Positions 23,986-35,935 of a stretch of DNA of 64,000 nucleotides are shown piece after piece. The position numbers and the translations under genes are program-made. Within the stretch, counting starts at the first letter, position 1. Each line of letters begins with the position of its first letter. The stretch comes from Hsuehochloa calcarea (Eukaryota > Streptophyta > Magnoliopsida > Poales > Poaceae). The notes under the pieces were generated by a model. That model saw nothing but the letters and a program-made list of their open reading frames with translations. It had not been told where the DNA came from and made no database searches. Location of the stretch: assembly GCA_036346395.1 (NCBI GenBank), contig CM070599.1, forward strand, positions 38,431,232 to 38,495,231, given 5' to 3'.

Positions 23986-24500
23986 TCATATTTACCCATA
24001 ATAAGAATTATAGATAAAAGATAAAAATGAGGATTATTAGATCCTCGTCACTTATGTACTTAATCTTTTAAATTACGCTCTTCAATCTATTTATTGTATT
24101 TACTGTCAATACTGCTTTCTGCAAAATAGCCATAAAGTTATCCTTATCAAGCCTTGCATGAATACTACTAGTATACATTTCCTACAACTTGGTGAGTACT
24201 TTATGTACTCACGGTTATACGTCATTTGTTGACCAGTCCCCGCAGAAGAACCAGTGAACACAGAGTTATACGAGGAGGAATATTTTGAAGACTTTGCGAA
24301 CTAGGATGCGTTCTCCACTCGATTGTCTGTGGGCATGTCGGGTGACTACCACGAGCTGTTTCATTCCGTTGCAAGTTTACTCTGTTGTCTTAAGCCCGGC
24401 GTGGCAAACTCTGTAGGACTTGACCGTAAGATCTTTTGCTACTAATTAATATTATTTGGTCTGCTTCTTAGCTAACTTTTTTGTATGAACATGATTTCAT
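23986..24500. repeat. Copy B of the duplicated flanking segment
   Basis: Bases 24040-24310 match copy A at 16080-16590 in the same orientation (for example gcaaaatagccataaagtta and gtgagtactttatgtactca). The remainder to about 24500 is non-coding DNA that resembles LTR-element sequence. With copy A it brackets the minus-strand gypsy element. Confidence 0.6.
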
Positions 24501-26470
24501 GGATATTGTAAACTATATGGGCTAATTACGATCATTGGACTAATTCAGAATGCACGGATGATTCGAGTCCAGCGTCCCGATGTCCCAACACATGCGCGAG
24601 TTGAAGTATACGAGATCACCAAGCTTTGACGTTGTTCATTTTTCGCAGGAACAGGAAGTCAGGAAGTCGATCGTTTCAAAAAAAAAAAAAAAAGTACAAT
24701 AGACTAATCTAATCAATCCAGGCGCATTCCAAACTATTTATCTTTACGCCTAGGGATTCCCAGTTCGCACCCCCAAAGTCAAAAGTGTTGCTAGGTCATG
24801 TTGCGGAAGCGTCTAGCAGAAGCTACCGCGAAAAAGACTCGCTTTCAGCCAGAATGCTGATATAGAAAGTGATTGCAATTAAGACGAGACGAGAACGGCG
24901 TAGATACCGCAATTTCTACTTCTTCATGAGCAGTGCAAGAGTTTACTTTTTTGGAGCTGATCATGCCGGGTCGATAGACTCTCTTGGACGCCTTCAAAGT
25001 ACAGACGGCGACGACGAGACAGCTAGCTACGGACAAGCGCATCCTGCAAAGTACGACCCAACTCCATGCTTCCGTCGCTTTCCCATGCAGACAGATAAAG
25101 GAGAACTGTTGAAAAAACGCTGCGTTTTGCGCTACGGTTGGTATCCCATGCTGTAATGCATTGCATGCATGCATGCATTCACGCCGCTGAACAACCCGAT
25201 CGAGCGCGCGTGATCGATCGGTTTGTGGCAGCCTGCGACCGATGCTGTGCGGCGTCCTCTCCTGGCACTGGCATGCATGGGCCGTGCGTCGATCACAGCG
25301 GCCTGACGAACTTTCGAATTCAAAAGAAAGAAGAAGAAGAAAAGGTGATCGATCTGCTTGTTTATCCCTGGAAACTACAGAGATATGCCACCCGAGATGC
25401 CAGCAGTTCATGGCGACGCGCGGAACGGAGCAATCGGCTTCGCCGTGTCAGCAACCTCAAGGTCCTCGACAGGACAGCAGAGGCCGTGCACACTGCTCAA
25501 GTGGCCAAACTCGTTCGACAGTAGAGGAACTGGCATGTTGAGTAAACATCGTTCTCGGTGATTCAATTTTGAAGGACCTCACAGTTCACACCCAACCTTA
25601 CAGAAAGTGGGCCCTCTGCATTAGCATCGGCACAAAGCAGAAAGTATTGTACGTTAGGGATGCACCTCAACTGCTTGATAGAGTCAACGGATCGACATCT
25701 ACAACACAATTGCTACAGTGCACCTCTGCGTTACTGCCCAACCGTGCCAGGCAGTCGGCCGTTGAAATAGCCATTGTTTGGTGGCCGTAGACGACGGTGT
25801 TGATCGATCGTTTTCGGACACGTACTTAATACAGTGAATCTGTTAATACCATCCACAGACGGATCGACGGGCAACGAAAAGGATCTAGCACGACTCGAGC
25901 TAGCAGCTATCTACAGTTTTCTGTGGGTTGATATTTGATATACAGTTTTCAGCCTGGTTACTTCATTCGAACAGGGTTATGAAACTCTGCGAAGCCACTA
26001 GTATTTCTCCTAGCCCAACGTCACCTAAAAAAACCCTTGGGCCGGACCGCCTGCAGCAAAGGGGGCTCAGAATATGCAAAGCTTGAAATGACCTTACGCT
26101 GTCACGCAGAAGGATCCGATGCGATCGTTCTTGCGGGCACAAGCGAATATCTTGCCGGCCTCGATGACACGATAACCAGCCCAGCATCGTCAACGGGCAC
26201 GGGCTTAAATTGCTGCTCCTTGACGGACGTGTGGGTGCAATTGCTGATGTCCAATGTGGCAGTGGCACGTCCCCGGCCGTATGCCCCCGCCCCCTCCGTC
26301 CGCTCCCCCCGCACCGGCAAGCTCTACCGTGTACACCTCGCGCACTCGCCATTGGCTTGGGACTTGCGGAAGAAAATGAGCACGTAGCTCTCGGCCACGA
26401 CAGTGTGCGCACCGGCTGCCGCGCCCACGGCGAACCGGCAGGTCGCGCCGGGTTTTAGGCTGCGTGCTCC
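24501..26470. other. Unassigned region, no supported gene
   Basis: Contains a 15-16-base A run near 24679, ATGC-type repeats at about 25153-25180, and several overlapping ORFs on both strands, none with recognisable domains or codon-like conservation. The longest, 188 codons on the minus strand at 24845-25411, overlaps others on the opposite strand and looks like chance. On the minus strand at 26455-26070, a GC-rich stretch could be a decayed exon: an open frame with one stop, including VVAESYVLIFF and later a Val/Pro-rich segment. I could not assign it to a family. Confidence 0.4.
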
Positions 26471-28035
26471 CGGCTTAGAATAAATGTTTTTACCGGTAAT
26501 ATCGCGAATTCTTTATCCATTAGTAACCTACATAAAGAAGAGAAACATTAACCATTGTACTACAGTTTTAAGAAGAACGATAAAGAGAAACATAAAATCC
26601 CCTTATGACGATGATTAAAACCTCTATTTATTATTTAGTATATAGAGACCATACGTCTTCATAGTCGTAAACCCTAAGGCTAACGATATCACTGGTCGTA
26701 AGAATTCCAGGGGTTATATAATACCCAATCTGGTCGGACATGGTTCCAAATCTAGTCTCCGACCAGTCAAATGCTCATAAGGTTTTGAACTGATGTCTGG
26801 ATCTACGACCAGACATATGCTTTACCGTGTGACGAATGGAACATGTGCTATATATTCCATACCACGCGACGCTACGATACTGACGTTACGATACTGGAGT
26901 ACGGTTACATGACTCATTGACATATAACCGCACAACAGTTGATACATTATCAACTGACACCTCTCTTCGACCAGACGCGTTGCTTCCCGAACAGGCGTCT
27001 CCTCCAGAGACAACTGCCAACCCTTCATCAACTACATAAGGAGGAATGCAGACTGAAGTTAAGGGGAGGCCGGAACAGTGAAGATCATTTGGGAGACACT
27101 CTCGAAAGAGTCTTGTATTCCCGAATTAGTCTTTAGTCTAAGTTATATACACTCATTGTAATAACCAGTTCAAAGCAATAAAGAGCAGTCTCACTACTTT
27201 CTAGAAGATACGCGTTATTTTTCTCTTTTCATTCATATATTCATAAGATCGGCGATTTGATCATCGACACCTCATATCTCCATGTTCAATTTATTATTAT
27301 GTTCTTGTGTTCTTGCATTGTTCTTACGATTCTGAGTTTGTCTACGATGTAATTGCTAAGACTGAACAAGCCAGCGACGGTTCCTCAACACGTTATCAGC
27401 ACGATCAACTCTCATTGGATCGAAAGGTAACCGTTGAAGAACGACACTTGTAGATTGAATCGTATTTTCTAGATGGCTTTCAATTCTGCAAATTTGCTTT
27501 CTAGGTTGGCTTTTTACGGTGCAAATCTGCTCTAATATACTGCGAGCCCAAATTCGTTCTAAACTACCGCGAGCCGACTTGAAGTCGCCGGCTAAGCCAA
27601 TCGGTAATTGCATAAACGATAATTGCATTATCAGTACGGATGAACGATACACAGATAATTGCATGATCAGTACGGGTGAACAGTACACATCGCATATCAC
27701 GTGAGCAGTAAACACGAAAATAATTTTGCCGACGGCCTCGAGCCTCCACAGTCGCACGAGCGCACCCTCCTTTGGCCGACTTGAAGCCGCCTCCAGCCAC
27801 CTTGAGGCACCGCCTTAAAGCACCTGCCACTCCTTGCAGCCCCAGCACGGGCCTGCGTGCGCCCGCAATGCCGCCTCCCGCCCACGGCCGCCGCGCGGCT
27901 CTCATCCACGATCGCCTCCCTAGCTCGCGCGCCAAGCAACACCACAATGGAGCCCGCATGGCCGGCTTGAGTCCTCCGTGTCTTCAATCCCTTTGGGACC
28001 CTCAAGAACAGTCCCCTGACCGTTGTATATTTTGA
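26471..28035 (+). mobile_element. Copia LTR and leader fragment
   Basis: Homologous to the copia element at 32.3-33.3 kb. Shared landmarks are ttcttgcattgtt, tttgtctacga, agcgacggttcctcaacacg and the PBS-like TTATCAGCAC (27393-27402 here), followed by gcgagccgacttgaagtcgc and then a GC-rich leader. The LTR part is split by the gypsy solo LTR at 26606-27269. A 37-bp tandem duplication (gataattgcat.atcagtacgg.tgaac) lies at about 27618-27692. No gag or pol follows; the homology ends near 28035. Overlapping Arg/Ala-rich ORFs in the GC-rich leader on both strands are not considered genes. Confidence 0.55.
26606..27269 (+). repeat. Gypsy solo LTR with near-perfect target-site duplication
   Basis: Homologous to the LTR at 6354-7011 along its length. 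Flanked by CCTTA (26601-26605) and CCTCA (27270-27274), a 5-bp target-site duplication with one change. No PBS or internal region follows, so it is a solo LTR produced by LTR-LTR recombination. It lies inside a copia LTR fragment, which dates it as younger than that copia insertion. Confidence 0.75.
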
Positions 28036-29430
28036 AGTTAGTGGCGCCCGACATATTTGACGTACTGCACTGTAAATAAAATTTTCATGATTAAACACAT
28101 ATGTAAAACTAAACTACCCACTGAAAAGGATTATGTACAATATACTACACTACGTAACCATACATGCTCCTCTCCCTTCCCTCACCTCTCTGTTTTTTTT
28201 TCTAAATCAAAGTGAGTTATTCCAGAATTTTTGGGTCTTTATAGAGTAGATTGTGCCGCCATTTGGAATAGTGGCAGAGACTTGCGGAGTCCCTGTCGTC
28301 ATTTAAAATGACAGTTTTCATACATTTTATATTAAAAAATTCTAGTTGAAGTGACGATAGAGTCATGTCACCATTTCAACTGGTGACATCTACATTTCTG
28401 CACTGTTCTAGTCTCTGTCGCCATTGTCTAAGCTATTTTCGCTGTTTGGAATGACTATAAGAAAATTTTGTTATTTTAAATTGCGATAGTAACCTAGTTT
28501 TTTTTTAAAAAAAAATTGACTATTTATTTTTGCTATTTTTTTTTAAAAAAAATCGTGATCCATGTACAGCACACGGCGAAAGGTTGTGAAACAAACCTCC
28601 GTGGCTCGCAGCGCAGCCTTTTGCTCGGTCTCATGGAACACGCGGACTGAGCTGAACCCGACTAGGCAGACACGTCACAAGCATGGCCGCCGTTGTGGGC
28701 GACGCGTTTAACGGTGGCTGCGCCTCCGAACCCGGAGGAGCTCTCGGGTCGTCCCCACGTGTTGCTGTGTTGGCACGTGCGGTGCGACGTCGCCTTCTAG
28801 AAGCCTCCGTTCTCCGAACCTTTCGTGTGCTCTCCGCGCGGCACCGCCTGTTTCCACGTAATCCGCCCAAATTACCCTGCCCTATCCGCGAGACGGGCAC
28901 GGCGCCATCAATCACGTGGCAACAACCGTTCCGAGGATCGCTTTTACTTCCCGACCAGCTTGCAGTAACTTGTTGGGAAAAAAATCTTTGTCACCTTTTT
29001 AGATATATATAAAAAAACTTCTGTCGCTGACGCATGCGGTTGCGTTCCAAGCCCAGGAAGATACCATCACCGTGAGGTACATGCCGATGGATGGAAAAGG
29101 AGTCCGTTCAGTTTGGATAAAACAAAAGCGATCCGACTCGGAGCACAATCACACGGCACATAAAAAAAGCAGGAACAGGCGTACCACCTCGACCTAATTG
29201 CAACCACTAAATCCATCAATAAAGCTTGCCATGCAGATGCAGATGCAGATGCAGGCACGCAAAGGCAAATCGCCAGGGCGTAGTGGGCTAACGAGTGAGT
29301 AATCAACAACCACGCCCACGTCCCCCGTGTTCTGCTAGTGAACTAGTCGTTGGGTCTCCTGCCTCGCCGGTCCTTGTCACCCACCACCGGCCAGACAGCA
29401 TTTTTAGTAGCCACATGCGTCTGGATAACG
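28036..29430. other. Intergenic region, no supported gene
   Basis: The part at 28190-28560 is AT-rich with repeated gtcgccattt / aaatgacag-type inverted motifs resembling transposon subterminal repeats, not assignable. The stretch 28600-28930 is GC-rich with opposing ORFs (28683-29012 plus and 28915-28631 minus) that lack recognisable domains. A hexamer microsatellite (atgcag, four copies) is at 29231-29254. The rest shows nothing clear. Confidence 0.4.
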
Positions 29431-29440
29431 CATGCATGGC

Positions 29441-29635
29441 GTCTAGGATAAGCCCACCCCTTGTTAGTAGTGATGATATGTAATACTCCTGCACACTGTC
29501 AAGTTAGTATTTCTTTTCTTGCGTTTGGATTTTGCATGACATCTAGGATATATAAGCCCACCCCTTGTTAGTAGTGATGATTTGTAATACTCCTGCACAC
29601 TGTCAGGTTAGTACGTATTTCTTTTCTTCTTTCTT
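29441..29635. repeat. Tandem duplication upstream of the Nudix gene
   Basis: Two units of about 80-100 bp start at gtctaggataagcccacccc (29441) and atctaggatatataagccca (29541). Each continues through ttgttagtagtgatgat and ctcctgcacactgtca. They lie about 400-600 bp before the Nudix start codon, so they may be part of its promoter. Confidence 0.85.
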
Positions 29636-29837
29636 ACTAACTACCATTCGATCGGTTAGTTCTTGCGTTGCTGCACGTTGTTAGTTAAAGAGCACTTGTG
29701 CAGTGTCGTATGCATGGTGGTATTTCTAGTAGTCTGAGCCGGTGCGCGGGATCTTTGCCCGCTCCGGAACGCGACAATCCCCACGCATTTGGCGTGTCTC
29801 CTTATCCTCGTGAGAGCGACGTGGATCCCCCATGCGA

Positions 29838-29847
29838 TTTTTATAAG
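29838..29847 (+). promoter_or_regulatory. Possible TATA box of the Nudix gene
   Basis: tttttataag, about 185-195 bases before the ATG at 30032, with a plausible 5' UTR between. No transcript data are available to confirm it. Confidence 0.35.
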
Positions 29848-30031
29848 CTCCTCGCGAGCATCGTGTGGAGCTCAGGCAGGAGCTCAGGCATTCGTTCGCA
29901 CGCACAGTAACGCTAAACAGCGCAACGGTAGTATCGCAATTGATAGCACTGCTGTTCTGCTGTTCCGGCAGGTTGGGAGTGAGCCTTCTTGATCCCAGTC
30001 GAGACTCGAGAGTGATCACTGACGACCAGCG

Positions 30032-32028
30032 ATGGAGAGCAGCTTGGTCGAGGCTGCCGCTGCCAGCCTGTGCCCGCCGGCGGGAGGGCTCCGCCGTGCC
30101 GGAAGCGCCGCGGGCTTCTTGAACTGCTCGTGCTCCTCCAAAGGTACTTACATGTCTATCATTTCATCACCAGCTATGTGGTTTGATGTTGGCCAATCTG
30201 ACCGAGCTCAACGTTTTTGCTGTTGTTGTTCAGAGTACAGAGCGAGCGCGTCCTACTCCATTGGCCGGATGCTGAGCGGGGTGAGGTCGGCGGCGCGCAA
30301 GAAGCTGTTCAGGAACGTGCCGGCCCACTTGCAGCTGGGCATCAACTGGTCAGACTCCAACGGCGCCGGCCACCACTGGTGGACGGCTCTGGAGAACAAC
30401 TTCGTGCTGGAGGCTTCCGAGGACGAGTACGGCGGGGTCGTCGTCGACGTCGACAGGCTGCCGTCCGACAACACCGCCTTCGCCAGGTCGCTCGCGGCGT
30501 CGTTGTCTTACTGGAAGTCCGTGGTACGGCCAACTAATTCTCTCTCTCTATCCTTATAAAATCGGGACAATAGCGGTTTGAGATCGCGCAGCTAGGACAT
30601 ATTTGAGTTCAGTAATTCAGCTCATTTCAAAAACCGGAGGAATGTTATGCGGGCTGTGGAAAGTGTTTACTGCAATACTGAATTAATACACCATCAATCC
30701 ACCAGTTCAGTAATTTACCTGTGTAATGATTTTGATGTTGCAGGGAAAGAAAGGGGTGTGGATGAAGTTACCAGTGGATCGTTCTGAGTTTGTTCCCATA
30801 GCAGTAAAGGTATGATTTGATTGTTCTTCTACCAGCTCCTGAAATCAGTAATGTTTGACTCATGCGCTACGGGGATGTCCGAACTTGGATTTTAAATTCT
30901 GTCTGCAGGAAGGATTCAAGTACCACCACGCAGAGGAGGCGTACGTGATGCTGACATATTGGATTCCTGATGAGTCATGTTTGCTCCCTGCAAATGCTTC
31001 TCATCAGGTTGGCGTTGGGGGCTTTGTCATCAACGATCAAATGGAGGTAGGTCTCACGTATACTGTGCTAATTGTTTCGATACGAACAGATTAAAGTTCG
31101 TGTGGCTGATGTCATTTTCCTGGACAAATGAATAGGTCCTAGTGGTGCAGGAGAAGTATCGCGGTTTGACTTCGGATGGTGCTTGGAAACTCCCCACAGG
31201 GTTCATTCTTGCGGTAAGAACATATTGAAGATCATCAACTATATAAACCGTACATGATGTGTGTTGCTGTTACTGAAACAATGTTCTCTGTCAGTCGGAA
31301 GAAATATTTACAGGAGCTATCAGAGAGGTCAAGGAGGAAACTGGGGTAAGAAATTGAGCACTTCGGTACCCCCTTCTCTATAATTTTCTTGTGAGGACGA
31401 ATTCTGAAAGTATTGTGCCTGTGATGCTCTGTGCAGGTTGACACTGAATTTGTGGATGTGGTTGCTTTTAGGTAATTATCATCTACGTCATTGCAGTTAT
31501 TATCCCTGCGGATTAATTACCCTGAAACTGTTGCATCTTAGTCTGAATTTTGCCTCACCACTCTTATCGTTTACAATGATAGGCATGCACACAATGTGGC
31601 GTTTCAAAAGTCCGACCTGTTCTTCATCTGCATGCTGAGACCTGTATCGAACGAGATCAAGATTGATGAAACGGAGATTCAGGCAGCAAAGGTACATCTC
31701 CTTTAAACTGCACCTTGAGAACATTTGCATAGTATGGTATTCAGCATATCTTTGCTGAAACAGCAACAGCTTTAAGCAGAGTTGGTTCGGTAACCTTTTC
31801 TTTTACACTGCGCTTTTACAGTGGATGCCACTGGAGGAGTTCGTCAAGCAGCCATTCATCCAAGAAGACCACATGTTCCAGAAGATCATGGACATCTGCA
31901 TCCAACGGCTCAGGAAGTGTTACTGCGGCCTGAAAGCGCACAATGTCATCTCCAAGTTCGACGGCAGAAGGTCGACTCTGTACTACAACGTTCCTGAACC
32001 TGAGGATGTGAACTGCAGCGCTGCTTGA
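30032..32028 (+). CDS. NUDT8: Nudix hydrolase, plant NUDT8/NUDT10-like, nine exons
   Basis: Nudix enzymes cleave nucleoside diphosphates linked to another group X (ADP-ribose, NADH, CoA and similar); the substrate here is not known. The exons, all with GT-AG borders and consistent phase, are 30032-30143, 30234-30523, 30744-30809, 30909-31046, 31136-31213, 31295-31345, 31437-31471, 31583-31691 and 31822-32028, giving 361 residues. The N-terminus (about 60 residues, Ala/Ser/Arg-rich) could be an organelle transit peptide. The plant pre-Nudix domain follows (ending ANASHQVGVGGFV). The Nudix box is complete at residues 224-246: G-x5-E-x7-REVKEETGV, spread over exons 5-7. The C-terminus has the conserved KQPFIQEDHMFQKIMDIC segment. 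The start was chosen as the first ATG in a good context giving a full N-terminus. No defects seen. The family is clear; the exact paralogue number is less so. Confidence 0.92.
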
Positions 32029-32289
32029 CGGACCGCGTAGCCTTCAGTTTTTGCTTTTGCGACCACCAGGCGCTGTGCATTGCAGTGCAAAGCTTTCAGC
32101 ATACGGCAACGTTGGTAATGCGATTGCCGAGATCATGTGAAGCAGAAATCGCAAGGCGACTGAAATTGCCCTCTGTAAATATGAATGAAAAGAAATATTA
32201 TAGGTTTTAAGACAGGTCGGGTAGCTCTGTCGTGTTATGTTCACCAATGGAGCGATTTGTCCACATAGATGGCAACTAAACTCGAAGAA

Positions 32290-32605
32290 AAACTTGCTTT
32301 CACTTTCAGTGTTATTGTGCGGTCATACGTATTCTTCGTTGGAAAACCAAAGGTTTGGTAAAGCAACCGGTACATGGATAGCCGTTCTATCTAAACCCTA
32401 GCGGATGTTATAATCTATAAATATGGGGTGTCAATCATTGTAAAAAACGGATTGCTTGATAAAGAATAAAGAAGAAGAATATTCCTGCATCTTTGTTTCT
32501 CTGTGTATTCAATCTACTATTTATTCTTGCATTGTTTGATGTGATTCTATATTTGTCTACGAGATAATAGTTCGGACTGAACTCGCCAGCGACGGTTCCT
32601 CAACA
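32290..32605 (+). repeat. Copia LTR, 3' portion
   Basis: Non-coding DNA after the Nudix 3' UTR, with a TATA box ctataaatatgg (about 32415) and a 3' end at cctcaaca before the PBS-like TTATCAGCAC at 32608-32617. It is homologous to the fragment at 26.5-27.4 kb. The left LTR edge is uncertain. Confidence 0.55.
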
Positions 32606-34240
32606 CGTTATCAGCACAACCGACTACGGCCTACCTTTAGGCCTACACTATTCGGATCGAAAGGTGACTGTCATAGAACGACGCTCGTAGATCGAATCGT
32701 ATTTTCTAAATTGCTTTCAATTCCACAAATTTGGCTTTCTAGATTCTTTTATACGGTACAAATCCACTCTAATCTACCGCGAGCCGACTTAAAGTCGCCT
32801 GCACAATGCCGATCAGTAGGTTGTATGAAGGAGTAGAAGTCGATTGCACCATGGATTGTACATTGCAAATCCACCCTAATCTACCGCGAGCCAACTTGGA
32901 GTCGCTGGTCAAGCCGATCGGTGGGTTGCATGAAAGAATAGATGATGATTGCTATGTATATTGTAAATAGCATGAGCGGTAAAAAAAGGAAAACCCGGCT
33001 GACGAAACCCAGATACCACGCCATTGCCCGATCTTACCGCCAACCGCGACGTGGCCGCGACGCGCTTGAAGCCAACTCGGGCCGGGCGCCGGCGTAAGCC
33101 GCGTCTGCGCCGCCGGCCGCGCTAGCCACGCGCGGCGCCGCCCAAACTCACGTCGTTCGTTCGCGCGCTGAAGCGCCCTCGTCGCGCGAGCACACCTCCG
33201 TCGCCCCGACGCGCGCGCGCACCTCATATGGCCACGCACCACCGACCCCATTGCCGGCCACGCCGCCCGGCCGCGCTTCGTGCCGCTTCGCCGACCGCTG
33301 CGACTCCGCCTCCGGACACCAAGACGCGCATTGTCATTGCCCATACGACTTGCAACCGCCATCGCCGCATGAACCCACGCCAAGACGTGCCACGGCCGCG
33401 CCATCTCGCCGCGCGCGCCGCCATGTCGCGCCGCGCAAGATCGCCACCGGCCTCGCATGAAGAGCTCCGACTGCCGCCGAACGCCGCGACACGCCGCCGG
33501 GCGGTCTTACGCGATCGCTACCTTGGTACACAGGGCAAGGGGAAACCCTACCCTCCCCTGCCTTTTTTTCCGACCGATTGGGCCAAATGGGCCGGATGGG
33601 GCCGATCCAATGAAAACTGGGGGAAATAAAAAGGCTCGATCGAAAAAAAAGGGGTGGCCCGTCCGGAAAGAAGAAGAAAACGGAGAGGGAAAAGAAAAAT
33701 TCCCAACAAATTGCAAGAAGGCTCTCGGACTTTCAGAAAATTGCGAGGATAATTTTATTATAACAGAAAATTAGCGGCTTAAACCCTGAAAATTACAGAA
33801 TTCGTCGAAAGTTCATTTTCCAGCAGAAAAGGGCCCCGGGAATTCAAATTTTGAATCATTTTGAGCATTTGAGGCATGTTTAACTCTGTTGTTGTCATTT
33901 CTACATAGTTTATATAATGTATTTACTATTTTGATTGTTTGTGATTGTTTATATTGCTTTTAATCACTAAAATAGCAATAAATCATGAAAAATGCATAAA
34001 AAATACGGAATCACGAATTTGGAGTTCGAAGAGTACTATGAGAATTTTGCAGCTATTGTATACAAATTATCAGCAGTAATCTTATGAACTCTTTGCATGA
34101 ATATGAAGATGACTGGCATCACGAACCAGGAGTTCGAAGAGCTAGCCCAACATAGCTAGAATTTGTACAAGTCTTCAACTCTGTGTTAAGGTAATCACGG
34201 ATGAGCAGGAGATTGAGAAGACTCTCTCTACTTTTCACCC
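32606..34240 (+). mobile_element. Copia element leader region
   Basis: Between PBS and gag. It contains a tandem duplication of about 110 bp (units at about 32756 and 32866, each with ctaatctaccgcgagcc). A very GC-rich stretch at 33000-33530 has long overlapping ORFs on both strands that are not recognisable proteins. Then comes an AT-rich part with gag-leader-like DNA (33850-34200). The GC-rich ORFs are composition artefacts in my view. Confidence 0.5.
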
Positions 34241-34247
34241 GAATGCG

Positions 34248-34505
34248 GTGCAATCTGCACGCAACTATCGTCAAGACGGCTACAAGGAGTATGCCGAATT
34301 AATTGACATCGTGCAAGTCGCAGAAGCTCAAGATGATGTTCTAAGGAAGAACAACATCTCACAGCCGCCTAGTAGCAATGTTGGCTATGAAACCAATGCT
34401 AGCAGCTACAATGTGAGAAAGGCTATCACAAAGAAGAGGGGCAAGAAGGGTAAAGTCATTGGTCACACGATATTGATTCTTTTCAGTCTAAGAAGAATGA
34501 CATAG
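34248..34505 (+). pseudogene. Copia gag remnant
   Basis: Encodes a fragment with the copia gag pattern: ARNYRQDGYKEYAELIDIVQVAEAQDDVLRKNN, matching the 'Y...Y..LI..LLVAEA.NE.LLKN' segment of plant copia gag before the zinc knuckle. It is followed by a Lys-rich stretch. The zinc knuckle itself is not visible and the frame ends early, so it is non-functional. Confidence 0.65.
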
Positions 34506-34935
34506 GATAGTATGAGGCACAGCTTGTCATTGCAGGCACAGAGGATACACAACCATTTGTTACACTTATGGGTGTGGACAGTCTAGTAGCAGCCCCTATG
34601 ACCCTCCTTTTGGGCATCGCAGTCGCCGCAGCCGTAGTTGCCCAGGAGGAGAAGATCGCCATGGTGCAAATTAAGGCAGAAGTTTATAAGTACTTCACTG
34701 ATTCGATATAGTGCACGCATTGCACTTAGATCCTTTTATAGCCACTTGCAGTTTGTGGTTGTGATGGAACATTGAATTATTTTATTCTTTGGATAATGGT
34801 TGTAAGTACTAGGAGTGCAAAGTATTAAATTCTTGTGATAAGTCCCGCGAGGCTTATATTCCCGTATTTATAATAGCAAGTTATGTTCTAATATTTGAAG
34901 TATTAGAATGCATGTGACGCCCTATAGAGGAGGTG

Positions 34936-35225
34936 TGCTTAGCGGATATCGGCACAACAAATATCATCTTGAGATGGACGTAATTTTTTCAGTCGATCAG
35001 CAAGAATGCTGGTAATCTTACGTCAATCACAGGCAACGATACTTGTATAATAGGATTAGGAAGGGTCACAATTATACTCCTGATGGACACAACTTTGGTC
35101 ATTAAAGAAGCCTTATTGTACCCAAAATCGACTAGAATTCTCAAGAATATTCGCGCTAATAGTTTCCACGTAGAGACTGAAGAAGAGTATGGTAAAGAAT
35201 ACCTGCTCATTACAAAGCATGAAGA
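34936..35225 (+). pseudogene. Copia protease remnant
   Basis: A plus-strand frame beginning at 34936 reads CLADIGTTNIILR..., then ITGNDTCIIGLGRVTI...ALLYPKSTRILKNIRANSFHVETEEE, the copia aspartic-protease region. The active-site D-S-G-T appears here as D-I-G-T, so the catalytic motif is changed. Stop codons interrupt the frame and homology stops near 35270. Integrase and RT are absent, so the element is truncated on the right. Confidence 0.7.
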
Positions 35226-35279
35226 AAGTGGAAAAATATATTAGAACAATTTCCTTCATATGAGACTAGGCTATACTAC

Positions 35280-35935
35280 ACTAATATTAAAGCACATGCA
35301 GACTATATTGCCTTAAAAACCGTATTTAGATGCTCTGAATTTTTTTATCTTTAGCATAATAGATTATGTCACTTAATTCTTAGGATGGTTCTTGTTTGGT
35401 TTTTGGTTTTGTGTTTTGACTTGCAAAACTGGTCATCGGCTCTTTCTATAAAATCTGAGCTATTGCCTTGTTAAAAAAATCGCCGTGCGTCTGTTCACCC
35501 GGGCTTGCCTGTCAGTCCGACGTAGCACACCTGCGCGCGTGCCTTTGTGAGTTGGGAGTTGGGACACTGAGAACCCACTAAAAATCAACAACCCTGCTTT
35601 AATCAGACAGCTTTCTCCATCACTAGACTGAAGTTTCCACACCTTCGGTATAACCTTAAGCTATCACTGACGAAATGGACCTACTACGTGGACCCCACTG
35701 CACATTTACTTTCCAGAATACCACGCCAAGAGAAGCACGTAAAAAAATGTTCAGGGTCAAGAAGCGTACTAGTTGTTCCTTGATTAACTACTCTTTCCCC
35801 TTTGCTCTCTTCGAATCAAAATCGAAACGAAATAAAAATCGCTCTCCACTTCGATTTCCGCAAGCCCTAATCCCGACGCTAATGCTGTGCCGGTGGAGAG
35901 ATCTGTAGCGCCCGTGGGTTTCACTGGCGGCGGAC
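35280..35935. other. Intergenic region and 5' flank of the DeSI-like gene
   Basis: No gene or repeat recognised. The last 100 bases are pyrimidine-rich with an A-rich stretch (aaaatcgaaacgaaataaaa), as expected for a 5' UTR. No clear TATA box. Confidence 0.4.

Noticed and set aside
24845..25411. 188-codon minus-strand ORF
   Set aside because: No recognisable domain or signal, overlapping ORFs on the other strand, and the local sequence contains ATGC repeats; probably chance.
26070..26455. Possible GC-rich exon on the minus strand (VVAESYVLIFF...)
   Set aside because: It has a stop, no family could be named and no splice structure is evident; kept only as a remark in the region entry.
27356..28098. 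Overlapping ORFs of 131-133 codons on the minus strand and 87 codons on the plus strand
   Set aside because: Same copia leader type as above, with no protein pattern.
32952..33629. Long Arg/Ala/Pro-rich ORFs on both strands
   Set aside because: They lie in a GC-rich copia leader; open frames on both strands reflect base composition, not coding.
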